A DNA stretch of 64,000 nucleotides from Chryseolinea lacunae (GTDB lineage: Bacteria > Bacteroidota > Bacteroidia > Cytophagales > Cyclobacteriaceae): NCBI RefSeq assembly GCF_016735595.1, contig NZ_JAERRB010000002.1, forward strand, positions 384,996 through 448,995, written 5' to 3'. The notes beneath the pieces are model-generated. The model worked only from the letters and a program-made list of their open reading frames with translations. It was not told the DNA's origin and did no database searches. Of the stretch, positions 34,441 through 42,854 are shown one piece after another (positions within the stretch are counted from its first letter, which is position 1; the number at the start of each line of letters is the position of its first letter). The position numbers and the translations under genes are program-made.

Positions 34441-35538
34441 TTATTCTGTTATGATCGTTATCCCTGCCCGCGCGGCTTTGTAGGCCAGTTTCTCTTTCAA
34501 CCCACCATAGCCCCAGTTCCGAAGAACAAAGGTATTGTTCTTCGCCTGTTCTTCCTTTTCCGTTTGGTTTACCAGGATAAGTGTTGCTGCGTTATGAGCG
34601 AGGCAGAGGTCAATCACCTTTTTGCTATAGGTGTGGAGCTTGGTGCGAACAAACTCTCTCTCGATGTCCTTGAATTTGGCAGTACCTTGGAACTTTCGCT
34701 TTTTACCTTTGCCGCCGCGACAAAATGATGCCGCACTCAAGGCGCGTTGTCGCGCAGCCTGGATGGCCATGCGCCTGTATAAAAACTCTTCCTTATTACC
34801 GACCTTGAATACGGCCTTTCCGATAGTTAGCACTACCGGATAGTCAAGGGACAGGGATGCTTCTGCAATTATTTCATCGGAAAGAACTGGCCGCTCCTTT
34901 TTCTGTTCAAACGTGGCAAGCAGGTATAGCTTCCGTTTTGCCAGCCGTAAGGAACTGCCGCAGAATTTAACCGTCCCCTCCAGCCATTGTTGCATTAGTC
35001 TGCGCTTGTCCACCTGGTCGTGACCCAGATAGGTTCGAAAGGGAATGGAGAATAGTTGAAAACTGTATTCGTTCCGCTCCTTGATATAGGTGAGCCGGCG
35101 TACGTTCTCTGCCAGAAACGGGATAGGAATATCGTGCTTATAATTTGAGATCGATTCTTCTCCGCGCTGATAAGCTCCCGCTTTCTGAGAATAGGTGCTG
35201 ACTAGTGTATGGTTCAACGCATTTAGAATATGCATTGGGATCAGCCCTTTAAATTGACTGGAAAGGAACCGGTAGGTGCTGTTCTGGCGCGAGGTTGTCA
35301 GCATCCCTTGAGGATCGGTCGTCCAGTCGGCAAGTTTGAGTTGGATGTCTTCCCTTAAATACACCATGTCTTTTAATTGATGCTGGATGAACTGGTGCGT
35401 GAAAAGGTAGTTAGCGCTTCGTTGACAGATTGCCTGCCAGCGGGACAAGGTCTTGTAAGCATCCTTGATGAAGTCTTTGTCAGGGCTATCTACCAGTATC
35501 TGGATCTTTCGCGTCGTGGTGATTGTAGTTTCTTTCAT
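34441..35538 (-). CDS. TnpB/Cas12-like RuvC-fold protein, probably nuclease-dead
   Basis: 365 residues. The N-terminal half is helical with R-x2-C-type spacing (LSRWQAICQRSANYLFTHQF), then a beta-rich part FSIPFRTYLGHDQVDKRRLM and a strand LAKRKLYLLATFEQKKE, as in the wedge/REC layout of TnpB and small Cas12. The C-terminal part looks RuvC-like: SLDYPVVLTIG in place of RuvC-I, YRRMAIQAARQRAL as bridge-like basic helix, and LILVNQTEKE at the RuvC-II position, where a catalytic Glu is expected but Asn/Gln occurs. The protein ends at YKAARAGITIITE, before the zinc ribbon and RuvC-III Asp. The gene starts 18 bases after the sigma-factor stop. Remote family assignment is from pattern reading only. 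Confidence 0.55.
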   Translation of the reverse strand: MKETTITTTRKIQILVDSPDKDFIKDAYKTLSRWQAICQRSANYLFTHQFIQHQLKDMVYLREDIQLKLADWTTDPQGMLTTSRQNSTYRFLSSQFKGLIPMHILNALNHTLVSTYSQKAGAYQRGEESISNYKHDIPIPFLAENVRRLTYIKERNEYSFQLFSIPFRTYLGHDQVDKRRLMQQWLEGTVKFCGSSLRLAKRKLYLLATFEQKKERPVLSDEIIAEASLSLDYPVVLTIGKAVFKVGNKEEFLYRRMAIQAARQRALSAASFCRGGKGKKRKFQGTAKFKDIEREFVRTKLHTYSKKVIDLCLAHNAATLILVNQTEKEEQAKNNTFVLRNWGYGGLKEKLAYKAARAGITIITE

Positions 35539-35556
35539 TGCGACAGGTAACGGGTA

Positions 35557-36324
35557 TTAAATCTCTTTTAAGATGGCATGTGCTTTTACATATTGCTGCT
35601 GGACATAGGGTAGAGGGAGTTTTAGAAGTTCGGAAATTTGCAGGAAGGTATAGTGAAGATTTAGCCGCATTGAATATATGTGACTCTGTTCAGTCGTTAG
35701 CCTATCATGATAGAATCGAATTTCTGTGGAAGTTCGTCTGTAGATTGATGAAGACGTTTTCGGGACTAATAGCGAGCGCAGGTATTCACAGGCGCTTTCA
35801 ATTTCCTTGTTCACTGTTTGAACAGGTAGCTTTAAGCGTTGAGAGATTTCTTTCGCGGTTAATCCCTCACAAAGATGCAGATCAAGTATCCGTCGTTGCC
35901 CGTGATTGGGAAGTGACGGGATAAGCAGGAGCACTTCATTTAGGAATTTACTCTTTGAGTCTACTCCATCTTGTTCAGGGAATGAATCAATAGCTTTTGT
36001 GTCAAACCAGTCAAGACTGACAAGGCGGCGGTAGAATTGTAGCTTTGAATTTCGATAATAGGCCATACATTCCCAACGCACAATTAGTTTTAAGAATCTT
36101 CTAATGTGGTCCATGCTGGTCATTCTCTCTCTGAATACCCACATCTTCAAAAAGGCTTCCTGAATAATGGAATTTACAATGAATTCGTCTTGGACGAGAC
36201 GAAGGCCATATCGTTGAATAGGCTTTGACAGTCTATTATATATTAACGTCAGCCCATGCTCAGAGTCAGAGGAAAAAAGTCTGAAAATTTGGTACTCGTC
36301 AGTTTTGATTTGGGCTATGTCCAT
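35557..36324 (-). CDS. ECF-type sigma factor with extra C-terminal helix-turn-helix
   Basis: 255 residues. Sigma region 2 is seen in LTLIYNRLSKPIQRYGLRLV and IIQEAFLKMWVFRERMTSMDHIRRFLKLIVRWECMAYYR. Region 4 is LPNHGQRRILDLHLCEGLTAKEISQRLKLPVQTVNKEIESACEYL. After this come about 60 more residues with a second helix-turn-helix-like pattern (FLQISELLKLPLPYVQQQYVKAHAIL). No anti-sigma gene is nearby. Instead the Cas12-like gene follows by 18 bases. The N-terminal ATG at 36324 is clear. Confidence 0.75.
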   Translation of the reverse strand: MDIAQIKTDEYQIFRLFSSDSEHGLTLIYNRLSKPIQRYGLRLVQDEFIVNSIIQEAFLKMWVFRERMTSMDHIRRFLKLIVRWECMAYYRNSKLQFYRRLVSLDWFDTKAIDSFPEQDGVDSKSKFLNEVLLLIPSLPNHGQRRILDLHLCEGLTAKEISQRLKLPVQTVNKEIESACEYLRSLLVPKTSSSIYRRTSTEIRFYHDRLTTEQSHIYSMRLNLHYTFLQISELLKLPLPYVQQQYVKAHAILKEI

Positions 36325-36390
36325 ACGCTCCTTGATAGTTTGGATTGAAAATCTGGAACGTCCCCTATCAGTAGTGGCCTACACAAAAAG

Positions 36391-36484
36391 TATGGCGTGG
36401 AACCCAACTTACTGTCCTGAGGTACTGGTATACCTGACTACGAATAAGTGGGCCCACGCCAATGGCGTGAGCATCTCACTTATT
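36391..36484. ncRNA. Structured block B upstream of the sigma gene, candidate guide RNA or target
   Basis: TGGCGTGG (36393-36400) pairs with CCACGCCA (36454-36461), extended inward by ACTTA/TAAGT and CCC/GGG. An alternative fold pairs AATAAGTG (36443-36450) with CACTTATT (36477-36484) and CACGCC with GGCGTG. The segment 36440-36465 repeats the two blocks of region A at 34223-34307. The 360-bp gap 36325-36684 contains no gene; this structured part and the XRE operator are all I see. Confidence 0.4.
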
Positions 36485-36624
36485 GCCTCGAAGTCTTGGA
36501 AATTACCAGTTTTCAGGACGAGACGCTAAGTGCGAATACCTCTAAAATCAATTGAAGAATTCGCTAAAATATTATTTAGAAAACAAAATCTACTTCATTG
36601 CGAGCAAATATAGCGATTTAGTTC

Positions 36625-36652
36625 ATTTTACCTAATTATGATTAGGTAAAAT
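36625..36652. promoter_or_regulatory. Operator-like perfect inverted repeat before the XRE gene
   Basis: ATTTTACCTAAT and ATTAGGTAAAAT form a 12-base perfect inverted repeat with a four-base spacer, ending 32 bases before the XRE start codon. This is the classical place for autoregulation. Confidence 0.75.
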
Positions 36653-36684
36653 TATGCCAACATTCAGCGTCATTTCTGATTGAA

Positions 36685-37053
36685 ATGAGCGGAAAAGGAC
36701 AAATATTAGAAATTACGATTTCTCAACTTGACTGGTATTTGATAAATCAAGTCAAGAAGTTGAGGAAGCAGAAAGGGATTTCGCAAGCTGATTTGTCGGT
36801 GAAAATGGGGTTCTCTGAAAAGCTGGTGGGAAGTATTGAAAACCCAACTCTTTCAGCGCGATATAATGTAAGTCATATTAACCTATTGGCTAAGGCCCTT
36901 AATTGTAATATTCATGACTTGCTTCCTGTGAAAGCTTTTAGTGCTGATTTTTTAAAGCTAAAAGTGAAAAGAACACATAAGCTTTCTCGAGATGGTAAGC
37001 CTTCAAAAAAGACTGTATTGGAAGTAATAGATATCATTCCGCTGAACAATTGA
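36685..37053 (+). CDS. XRE-family helix-turn-helix regulator
   Basis: 122 residues. The HTH reads LINQVKKLRKQKGISQADLSVKMGFSEKLVGSIENP, followed by HINLLAKALNCNIHDLLP. The C-terminal 35 residues are basic and unrecognised. It lies downstream of a perfect inverted repeat at 36625-36652 and is convergent with the Detocs-like operon. It may control itself and the neighbouring sigma/Cas12-like operon or the defence genes; only self-control is suggested by the site. Confidence 0.85.
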   Translation: MSGKGQILEITISQLDWYLINQVKKLRKQKGISQADLSVKMGFSEKLVGSIENPTLSARYNVSHINLLAKALNCNIHDLLPVKAFSADFLKLKVKRTHKLSRDGKPSKKTVLEVIDIIPLNN

Positions 37054-37127
37054 ATGGCAGCAAAAGTTGGTATAAAGCAAAAGCACACTCCTCAGTTTTG
37101 GAATTATTTTACATTGTCAAATACGAC

Positions 37128-38378
37128 TTAGTGCACCAGTTCTTCATTGATGAAATGGTAAATGAATTGTGCGCTTGTAAAAGATGAATAGTCCTGATAT
37201 TTGTCATTTTTCGTTGAATCACCAAAGTCTGAAACGGATTTTATCATAAGTCCTTTGACGGACTTGTCTTGGTTGTGTTCGCACGTGTAATAAAGACCAT
37301 AGCCTTCCATCTCAACTCCCAATAGTTTTCGTTGTAGCTGTTTTATTTCGTTGAGTTTGCTTTCACTTGATATTACATACGATCCAGATGCAATTGGGCC
37401 AAGATATGCCTTTAGCACATTTGTCGGCTTCGTATATTTACACTCGTTTTGTATTTTGGATAGGATGTCATTTCGCCTTAACAGATTGTGGATTTTTGCT
37501 TTTAGGTTAGCGGCTAGCTGAATTGGACGCGTGTCGGGCTCGAATTTGGTTTCCTTTATTCCCGTTGACTCGTCTTCAATATCTTTCATTTTCCCACTGC
37601 CATAGTCCCAAGACTGCTCTGCGATTAGAATGTCTCCGTAATTTAATTCGCGCTCTTTTAAGCCAGCGCAAATTCCACCCATTATGATTGTATGAGGACG
37701 GAACTGATGGATGATTTTTGCAGTAAGCACTGCGGTTGCGGTCATTCCCATTTGCTCACAGCAGGCGGCGATAATTCGAATCTTTTTACCCGAGTTTTCT
37801 ATGATGCAGTTAAAATATGTAGTCGGGTCATTATCTAAATTGAATTTAGTCCAGCTTACAGGCCAATCCAATATTTTGTCAAATTCGGGAGTACTTATTG
37901 CTGTGATTACTGCAATTTCACATTGGCGAATGATCGATGTGCCTTCGATGTATCGTTTTCTGATACTAACCAAATGATATACAATGTTCTTAAGCTTATC
38001 TTGCCAATTAATTTCCATGGCATTATAGGCAATTAAATGCCAGACATATTTGCTGAACTCACTCTCAAATTGCTGTTTAAGATCGCCGAAGGCAGTTAGT
38101 CCGATGATGTAGAGTGGGGGCTTTAGCGATGGATTTGTTTCCAGGTCCTTTAAAAAAGTTATTCCTTTTTCAGGTGTAGGTGTATCGCCTGTGTCTAAAG
38201 GTAATACTAGGTCTAAGATTACAAGATCAAAGGATTCATTTATGAGAAGACGTTTTGCTGCCTTGATAGTCGGGACACACGTAATATCGGTAGGCAGAAT
38301 CATAGCATCATCAGTCAAGAGTTGTTTAACTTGGTCAGATTTGTGACTTGCGTCGTCCACAATAAGAATTTTGATCAT
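37128..38378 (-). CDS. dtcC: Detocs-like DtcC: receiver domain fused to nucleoside phosphorylase-type effector
   Basis: 416 residues. Residues 1-130 are a response-regulator receiver (ILIVDDASHKSD, phospho-Asp in LVILDLVLPLD, IIGLTAFGD). Residues 150-416 are a purine nucleoside phosphorylase/MTA-nucleosidase fold: IAVITAISTPEFD, TIIMGGICAGLKERELNYGDILIA, LLGVEMEGYGLYY and the active-site MIKSVSDFGD. In characterised Detocs systems such a fusion is the effector, degrading ATP in infected cells after phosphorylation. The gene overlaps dtcB by four bases at its start and ends convergent to the XRE gene. Confidence 0.85.
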   Translation of the reverse strand: MIKILIVDDASHKSDQVKQLLTDDAMILPTDITCVPTIKAAKRLLINESFDLVILDLVLPLDTGDTPTPEKGITFLKDLETNPSLKPPLYIIGLTAFGDLKQQFESEFSKYVWHLIAYNAMEINWQDKLKNIVYHLVSIRKRYIEGTSIIRQCEIAVITAISTPEFDKILDWPVSWTKFNLDNDPTTYFNCIIENSGKKIRIIAACCEQMGMTATAVLTAKIIHQFRPHTIIMGGICAGLKERELNYGDILIAEQSWDYGSGKMKDIEDESTGIKETKFEPDTRPIQLAANLKAKIHNLLRRNDILSKIQNECKYTKPTNVLKAYLGPIASGSYVISSESKLNEIKQLQRKLLGVEMEGYGLYYTCEHNQDKSVKGLMIKSVSDFGDSTKNDKYQDYSSFTSAQFIYHFINEELVH

Positions 38379-38818
38379 ATTACTTCATGAATTTTGGTTA
38401 ACAAGTTTTCTTTCCAATTTGTATTTCCAGGGGAGAAATAAACGAAGCCTTTGTAGTTTTCACTGAATTCCCGATGGAGTTGTTTGTCTAGCGCCGAAAG
38501 CTTTGTTCCATCAACAAAGCTTTCATACATTGTGACCACAATTACCTTTGTTTTGATATCGCGTAGATACATCTCGTTAAGGAGCAATTTTCCAGCCAGC
38601 GGCATCGGATCCCCACCAGGTTCTCCTGGTTTTATATCATAGGTGGGCATACTAATGTCTAGCAATACCAAATCATAAATATTATTGAGCAATAATTCCT
38701 TTAGGCCACTATGATAAGATTTCTTGGTCTCAATTTTTATTGATAAAAATTGGTCATTAAGGAAGGTCTGCAGCTGTTCTATTTTATAATTGTTGTCTTC
38801 GATAAGTAGGAGATTCAT
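38375..38818 (-). CDS. dtcB: Detocs-like DtcB: stand-alone receiver protein
   Basis: 147 residues, a single receiver domain without output: LLLIEDNNYKIEQL, phospho-Asp in DLVLLDISMPTYD, Thr in VIVVTMYESF. In Detocs the stand-alone receiver is thought to act as a phosphate sink that limits accidental effector activation. It overlaps dtcA by four bases (ATGA) and dtcC likewise, so the three genes form one translationally coupled operon. Confidence 0.85.
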   Translation of the reverse strand: MNLLLIEDNNYKIEQLQTFLNDQFLSIKIETKKSYHSGLKELLLNNIYDLVLLDISMPTYDIKPGEPGGDPMPLAGKLLLNEMYLRDIKTKVIVVTMYESFVDGTKLSALDKQLHREFSENYKGFVYFSPGNTNWKENLLTKIHEVI

Positions 38819-41800
38819 GCTGTTAAATTGTCAAGTGATATTTGTAATCTCACTGTGAAAACTTTGTCTTCACCATGTGACCATTCACAGGAGTTGGTTT
38901 CATTCTTAAGGTCCGACTTGATGATTTTATGGGCTTTTGGAAATCCAGACTTGCCTTCTGTTGATAACTTCCTTGGATTAGCCTGAAGATTTGAAGGTAG
39001 ATTTTCTTTTACAGTTTTCTGACTATCGGAATGTGCATTTCTAATCGATAGTATCAATATATTCTCGTGTTGTTTGCCAACTATATCAACATCAATTCGG
39101 TCGATGGATTGATCGGAATGCTTGAGCGCGTTGTCGAGAAATATCCGGAATAAATCAGCGAAGTGCGTATAAAATTCGCCTTTAATATTGATGTCAGCGA
39201 CGTTGAGATTAGTTATGATAAGCTCTCTTTTAGGATAGCTATGGCTTATATTTTCTAAAACAATATGTATTAGTTTGTCGAGTTTAAAGTCTGACGTTTG
39301 ACTGCCACTTCGATTGAACCAACTTGCAATTCGGTTTAATGTAATGTCTGTTTCTGTCAAGCAAGTATTAATATTTGTGAAAATTGGTGAGCTACCATGT
39401 AATGCTGTCTGAAGATCGGATGTCAATGTCTCAATAGCTTGATTGAATTTTGCTTTGACCTCGTTTTGAATTTTATTTCGTATCTTGTAGAGATTAGTAT
39501 CGGTTCGTTGCCAAAGTATTTCTAGTGTTCGCCTTACAAACTCTGAAAAATCTCTTGACTCCCTTGCAGCGACTGCATGAAGAGAAAGATTGGTGTCATC
39601 AAAGTAATAGTCAAACCACCCTTCTTCGTGTTCATCTTCAGTTCGTATTTGCAGGCTGTCCTTGAGAAGTCCTAAAATGATGCTATCTATTTGCTCTGAA
39701 AATTTGGCGAGCGAGCCCTGCATAGACTTACTATTCTCTTCAGTTAGTTGTTGGTATTTCTTCGCCCAATGTGCGATTGGTAGATAGTCGCCAGTGTGGC
39801 TGTCGCGCTGGGCGATTAAGTTAGACTTTTCAAAGATAGGTCTTAATTCTCCAAGTAAGACGCCGTGACGTATCCGCGTGCTTAAGTATGCGGAAATTCC
39901 AAATTTACTAAACAGAAATTTTCTCGTAATTACGTCGAATATGTCAGCAAATGCATCTCGGAGTGGATCAGAGGAATATTGGTCATTCGTAAGAGCGTCA
40001 ACGACGTCATCAATTGATGCCAGTCGAACATTGTTCCGTCGGCGATCGAAAATCAATAAAGCGTCTTTTTTTTGGGTTTTGTATATGTTGGCGATGGTCC
40101 TATATCTGTTAAACAGTCCTTCGAATTCTTTTAGTTCAAAGTTGACCAAACCTGATTCATTTACATAAATTTTACTTTCGTCCAGTTGTTGTAATCCTTC
40201 TTGTATAATTAATGCGTCGGACAATTCCTTAATTTCATTTTTGTAATGTTGTTCATTTTCTTTGTCTAGAAATAGCAGGACCTGGCAGACGTTAATACGC
40301 TCGGAGTACCCATCCTTGGATCCATCAATATGGATGGAGTGCTTGAATGTGTCTGTTGAGCAGGTGTACCGCAAGAAAAGAACCCACTTCATTGTATTGA
40401 CGGAGAAAACATCTGCCTTCAATTGAGATGGCCTATTGACATTGAATGTGTTTAGGAGTTTTTCGTAGGCGATGTGAACCTCGTTTTCATCGGATTTTGT
40501 AAACGTATAAAACAAAGGCAGGTCAATCGATGAGACAACATTTCTGAATTTCTTTTCTCGAATGCGAGTGTGAATTGACGATAGATCGATTCTTGAAATC
40601 AAGAAATTGCTTTTAAGGTAAGTATCAACGTATAAAGAGATTGCTTTATTGAAACTAGATAATTTCACGTACGACATGAATAGATATTCAATAGCTAACT
40701 CGTGGATAGGTATGATGGAGTTGGCATCATCAATAACTTCAAGCCATAAGTTCACGGCCTGATCATATATCCCTTTTGCATGGAGCAATTTTCCTAATTC
40801 TACTTTTTTTATTATTTCAGGAATGTTGAGGCCTTCTAAAAGTCGTTCATACTGAATATCAAAAGATGTCAGTTTGAATTTTACCGTAATTGAGTGTGGG
40901 TAGTTTTGGAGTACTTTTTTAAGATATGTGAGTTGAACGGCAGGGTCGCCAAAGAAGCCAACTATTTCTGGGTTGTTTTGCGAAAGGGACATAAAGTCAA
41001 AATGGCTCCATTTTGAATTTGATTTTGTTTCGTCATTGATGAATTTGTGGATACCGTCAGCGATCGTGAAACTATGAAGATTTTTGAGGGACCTTTGAAG
41101 ATTGATTAGGGCTTCATTTGGGTCGACGCTTCGTGCTAGTAACTGGTAAATTGTTTCTAATATTGAGTTTTGATGGCAAGAAGTTGTTGATGGTAAGCTG
41201 AACGATGTATCGGAATACAAGAAGCATTTAACATACAAGACATAATATTCAATGATAGATGGTGCTTGGGTTAATTTAGTAGTTAGACGTTCAAGGCATT
41301 CATTGTAAAGGCCAGAAGTAAACAAATCTATCAGGGAAAGATCGACGTCGGTTTCGGACTTTGGTGTGAATTTTTTAGACAATAGGGCATTCACGGAAAC
41401 CAAGGATGGGTCTAAGAATTTATTTGATAGATATTTTAGACGATCAGCGACAAAGAACTTGGTAGCTGGATCGATGTTTTCGGCCGACAACGACATTTTA
41501 AGAAGTTGAACCAAGAGTACATACCGATCGATAACGGAATTGTGACTGTCAAAAGTCAACACGTCTTTTAGGTTGATGTAGTTGTCGTACGTAAACCTAT
41601 TTAGCCGTAAATAGTATAGTTCTCTATGTCCTTCCGCGTCATTACCTTTTATTTTTTGCAAAGCAATGTTTAAATCCGAATCAAATCTTGATACGGCTAG
41701 GTTTCGCTCTGAACGTGTACTTAAGTAGTGGGCAAGAGATGCTGTAAAGACGCCAGTTGCTGTTTTGTTTGTCTCGCTTAGAAAAGTCTTATTATGCTCG

Positions 41801-42270
41801 GGCGAGTCCTTAAATTCATGTAACAACATCCGGTTTTCGAGCGACCAAAGTGAGTGACAGACTTCATTTTCTATTTTGGTTAGGTATTTCTCTGCTTCTT
41901 CGTAGTCGCCGATTAAAAACGCGTTTTCGAAGATTTTACGATATTCTATGAAGAGCGAAATGTGCCATTTATGCCTTCTGATACACAACGTTGTCCAATT
42001 GATAGAGTGAATTAATGTTGCTGAGTAAAATGGCCAAAATCGCTTTTCTACCTTACCAAGATCTTGATAAGATTTTGGTAATGGATTTCCGTAAAATATT
42101 CGAGAATGAAATCGATCAATAGTTAATGAATTTCGATCGACCACTTCGCACAGCTGCGGAAATGTTAGTTGATTTTGCAACTCAGAAATGGAATTTTTAT
42201 CGGTGGATCGAAATCCAAAAAACTTTTCAGGTGAACGACCGCGCTTAAACGCGGCAAATGGTGTATTCAA
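38815..42270 (-). CDS. dtcA: Detocs-like DtcA: large sensor with histidine-kinase ATPase domain
   Basis: 1151 residues. Most of the protein is a helical repeat array (TPR-like, for example GDYEEAEKYLTKIENE, KGIYDQAVNLWLEVIDD) that could be the sensor. The C-terminal 170 residues form a HATPase_c domain: N box FADLFRIFLDNALKHS, acidic strand ENILILSIRNAH, and G-box-like TEGKSGFPKAHKII. The organisation matches the kinase of Detocs. There is no membrane segment. The start codon is TTG at 42270; the following residues look genuine, and the next ATG lies about 145 codons in, so a non-ATG start is likely. Confidence 0.82.
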   Translation of the reverse strand: MNTPFAAFKRGRSPEKFFGFRSTDKNSISELQNQLTFPQLCEVVDRNSLTIDRFHSRIFYGNPLPKSYQDLGKVEKRFWPFYSATLIHSINWTTLCIRRHKWHISLFIEYRKIFENAFLIGDYEEAEKYLTKIENEVCHSLWSLENRMLLHEFKDSPEHNKTFLSETNKTATGVFTASLAHYLSTRSERNLAVSRFDSDLNIALQKIKGNDAEGHRELYYLRLNRFTYDNYINLKDVLTFDSHNSVIDRYVLLVQLLKMSLSAENIDPATKFFVADRLKYLSNKFLDPSLVSVNALLSKKFTPKSETDVDLSLIDLFTSGLYNECLERLTTKLTQAPSIIEYYVLYVKCFLYSDTSFSLPSTTSCHQNSILETIYQLLARSVDPNEALINLQRSLKNLHSFTIADGIHKFINDETKSNSKWSHFDFMSLSQNNPEIVGFFGDPAVQLTYLKKVLQNYPHSITVKFKLTSFDIQYERLLEGLNIPEIIKKVELGKLLHAKGIYDQAVNLWLEVIDDANSIIPIHELAIEYLFMSYVKLSSFNKAISLYVDTYLKSNFLISRIDLSSIHTRIREKKFRNVVSSIDLPLFYTFTKSDENEVHIAYEKLLNTFNVNRPSQLKADVFSVNTMKWVLFLRYTCSTDTFKHSIHIDGSKDGYSERINVCQVLLFLDKENEQHYKNEIKELSDALIIQEGLQQLDESKIYVNESGLVNFELKEFEGLFNRYRTIANIYKTQKKDALLIFDRRRNNVRLASIDDVVDALTNDQYSSDPLRDAFADIFDVITRKFLFSKFGISAYLSTRIRHGVLLGELRPIFEKSNLIAQRDSHTGDYLPIAHWAKKYQQLTEENSKSMQGSLAKFSEQIDSIILGLLKDSLQIRTEDEHEEGWFDYYFDDTNLSLHAVAARESRDFSEFVRRTLEILWQRTDTNLYKIRNKIQNEVKAKFNQAIETLTSDLQTALHGSSPIFTNINTCLTETDITLNRIASWFNRSGSQTSDFKLDKLIHIVLENISHSYPKRELIITNLNVADINIKGEFYTHFADLFRIFLDNALKHSDQSIDRIDVDIVGKQHENILILSIRNAHSDSQKTVKENLPSNLQANPRKLSTEGKSGFPKAHKIIKSDLKNETNSCEWSHGEDKVFTVRLQISLDNLTA

Positions 42271-42854
42271 GGCAACAGGATATTTCAGTTAATAGATGAC
42301 ATTCCAAGCTCTTTCATTGAGGTACAAGCTCGGAGGACTTGCCGGGTAAATTATAAATAAAATTTAACTATTTCAACCGTTTGCGTATAGTTATTGGTGG
42401 GCTTTTCGTGATGAATTGGATTAGTGGGGACAATGCATCTTGTATCAACCCCCCCCAATCATTTTGTTTAAAGACTTTGGTTTGAATGGCTCTCTTACTC
42501 TCCGTATTTTAGGGTCTTCCGCAGTGTCCAAAAAAAGCGTTCACTATTGTAGTTCAGTGGATCGAATTTCACCGTATTGATAGTACCAACCTTTTTCTTT
42601 CAGAAAGGAGAAGAAGTCAATTGCCTGTAAACTTTATCAAGACCAATAAAACACTAGCTATTGTAATTGTGACTTCATTAGATTGTTTTTGTGTGATTTT
42701 GTAAAAAAAAAAACAGCAATCAACGAGGAAAATCTAAATTGTAAAAGGAATATTGTTAAACGCCAGGATCTAGGGAAGATGCAAGCCTCTTTGAATAACT
42801 ATTTTAATATGCCTGGACCGTTGCGCCTTAACCACAAAAATTACCCAAACCCCG
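42271..42854. other. Intergenic region between two defence units
   Basis: 584 bases, AT-rich, with a run of Cs near 42450 and a run of As near 42706. It should hold the divergent promoters of dtcA and of the Avs-like gene. A 60-codon frame at 42683-42865 shows no protein features. I see no RNA gene. Confidence 0.4.

Noticed and set aside
34339-34728. Plus-strand frame over the end of the Cas12-like gene
   Set aside because: Antisense to a gene with clear protein character; no motif.
34200-36684. CRISPR array next to the Cas12-like gene
   Set aside because: No regularly spaced repeats are present; only two related blocks 2.1 kb apart.
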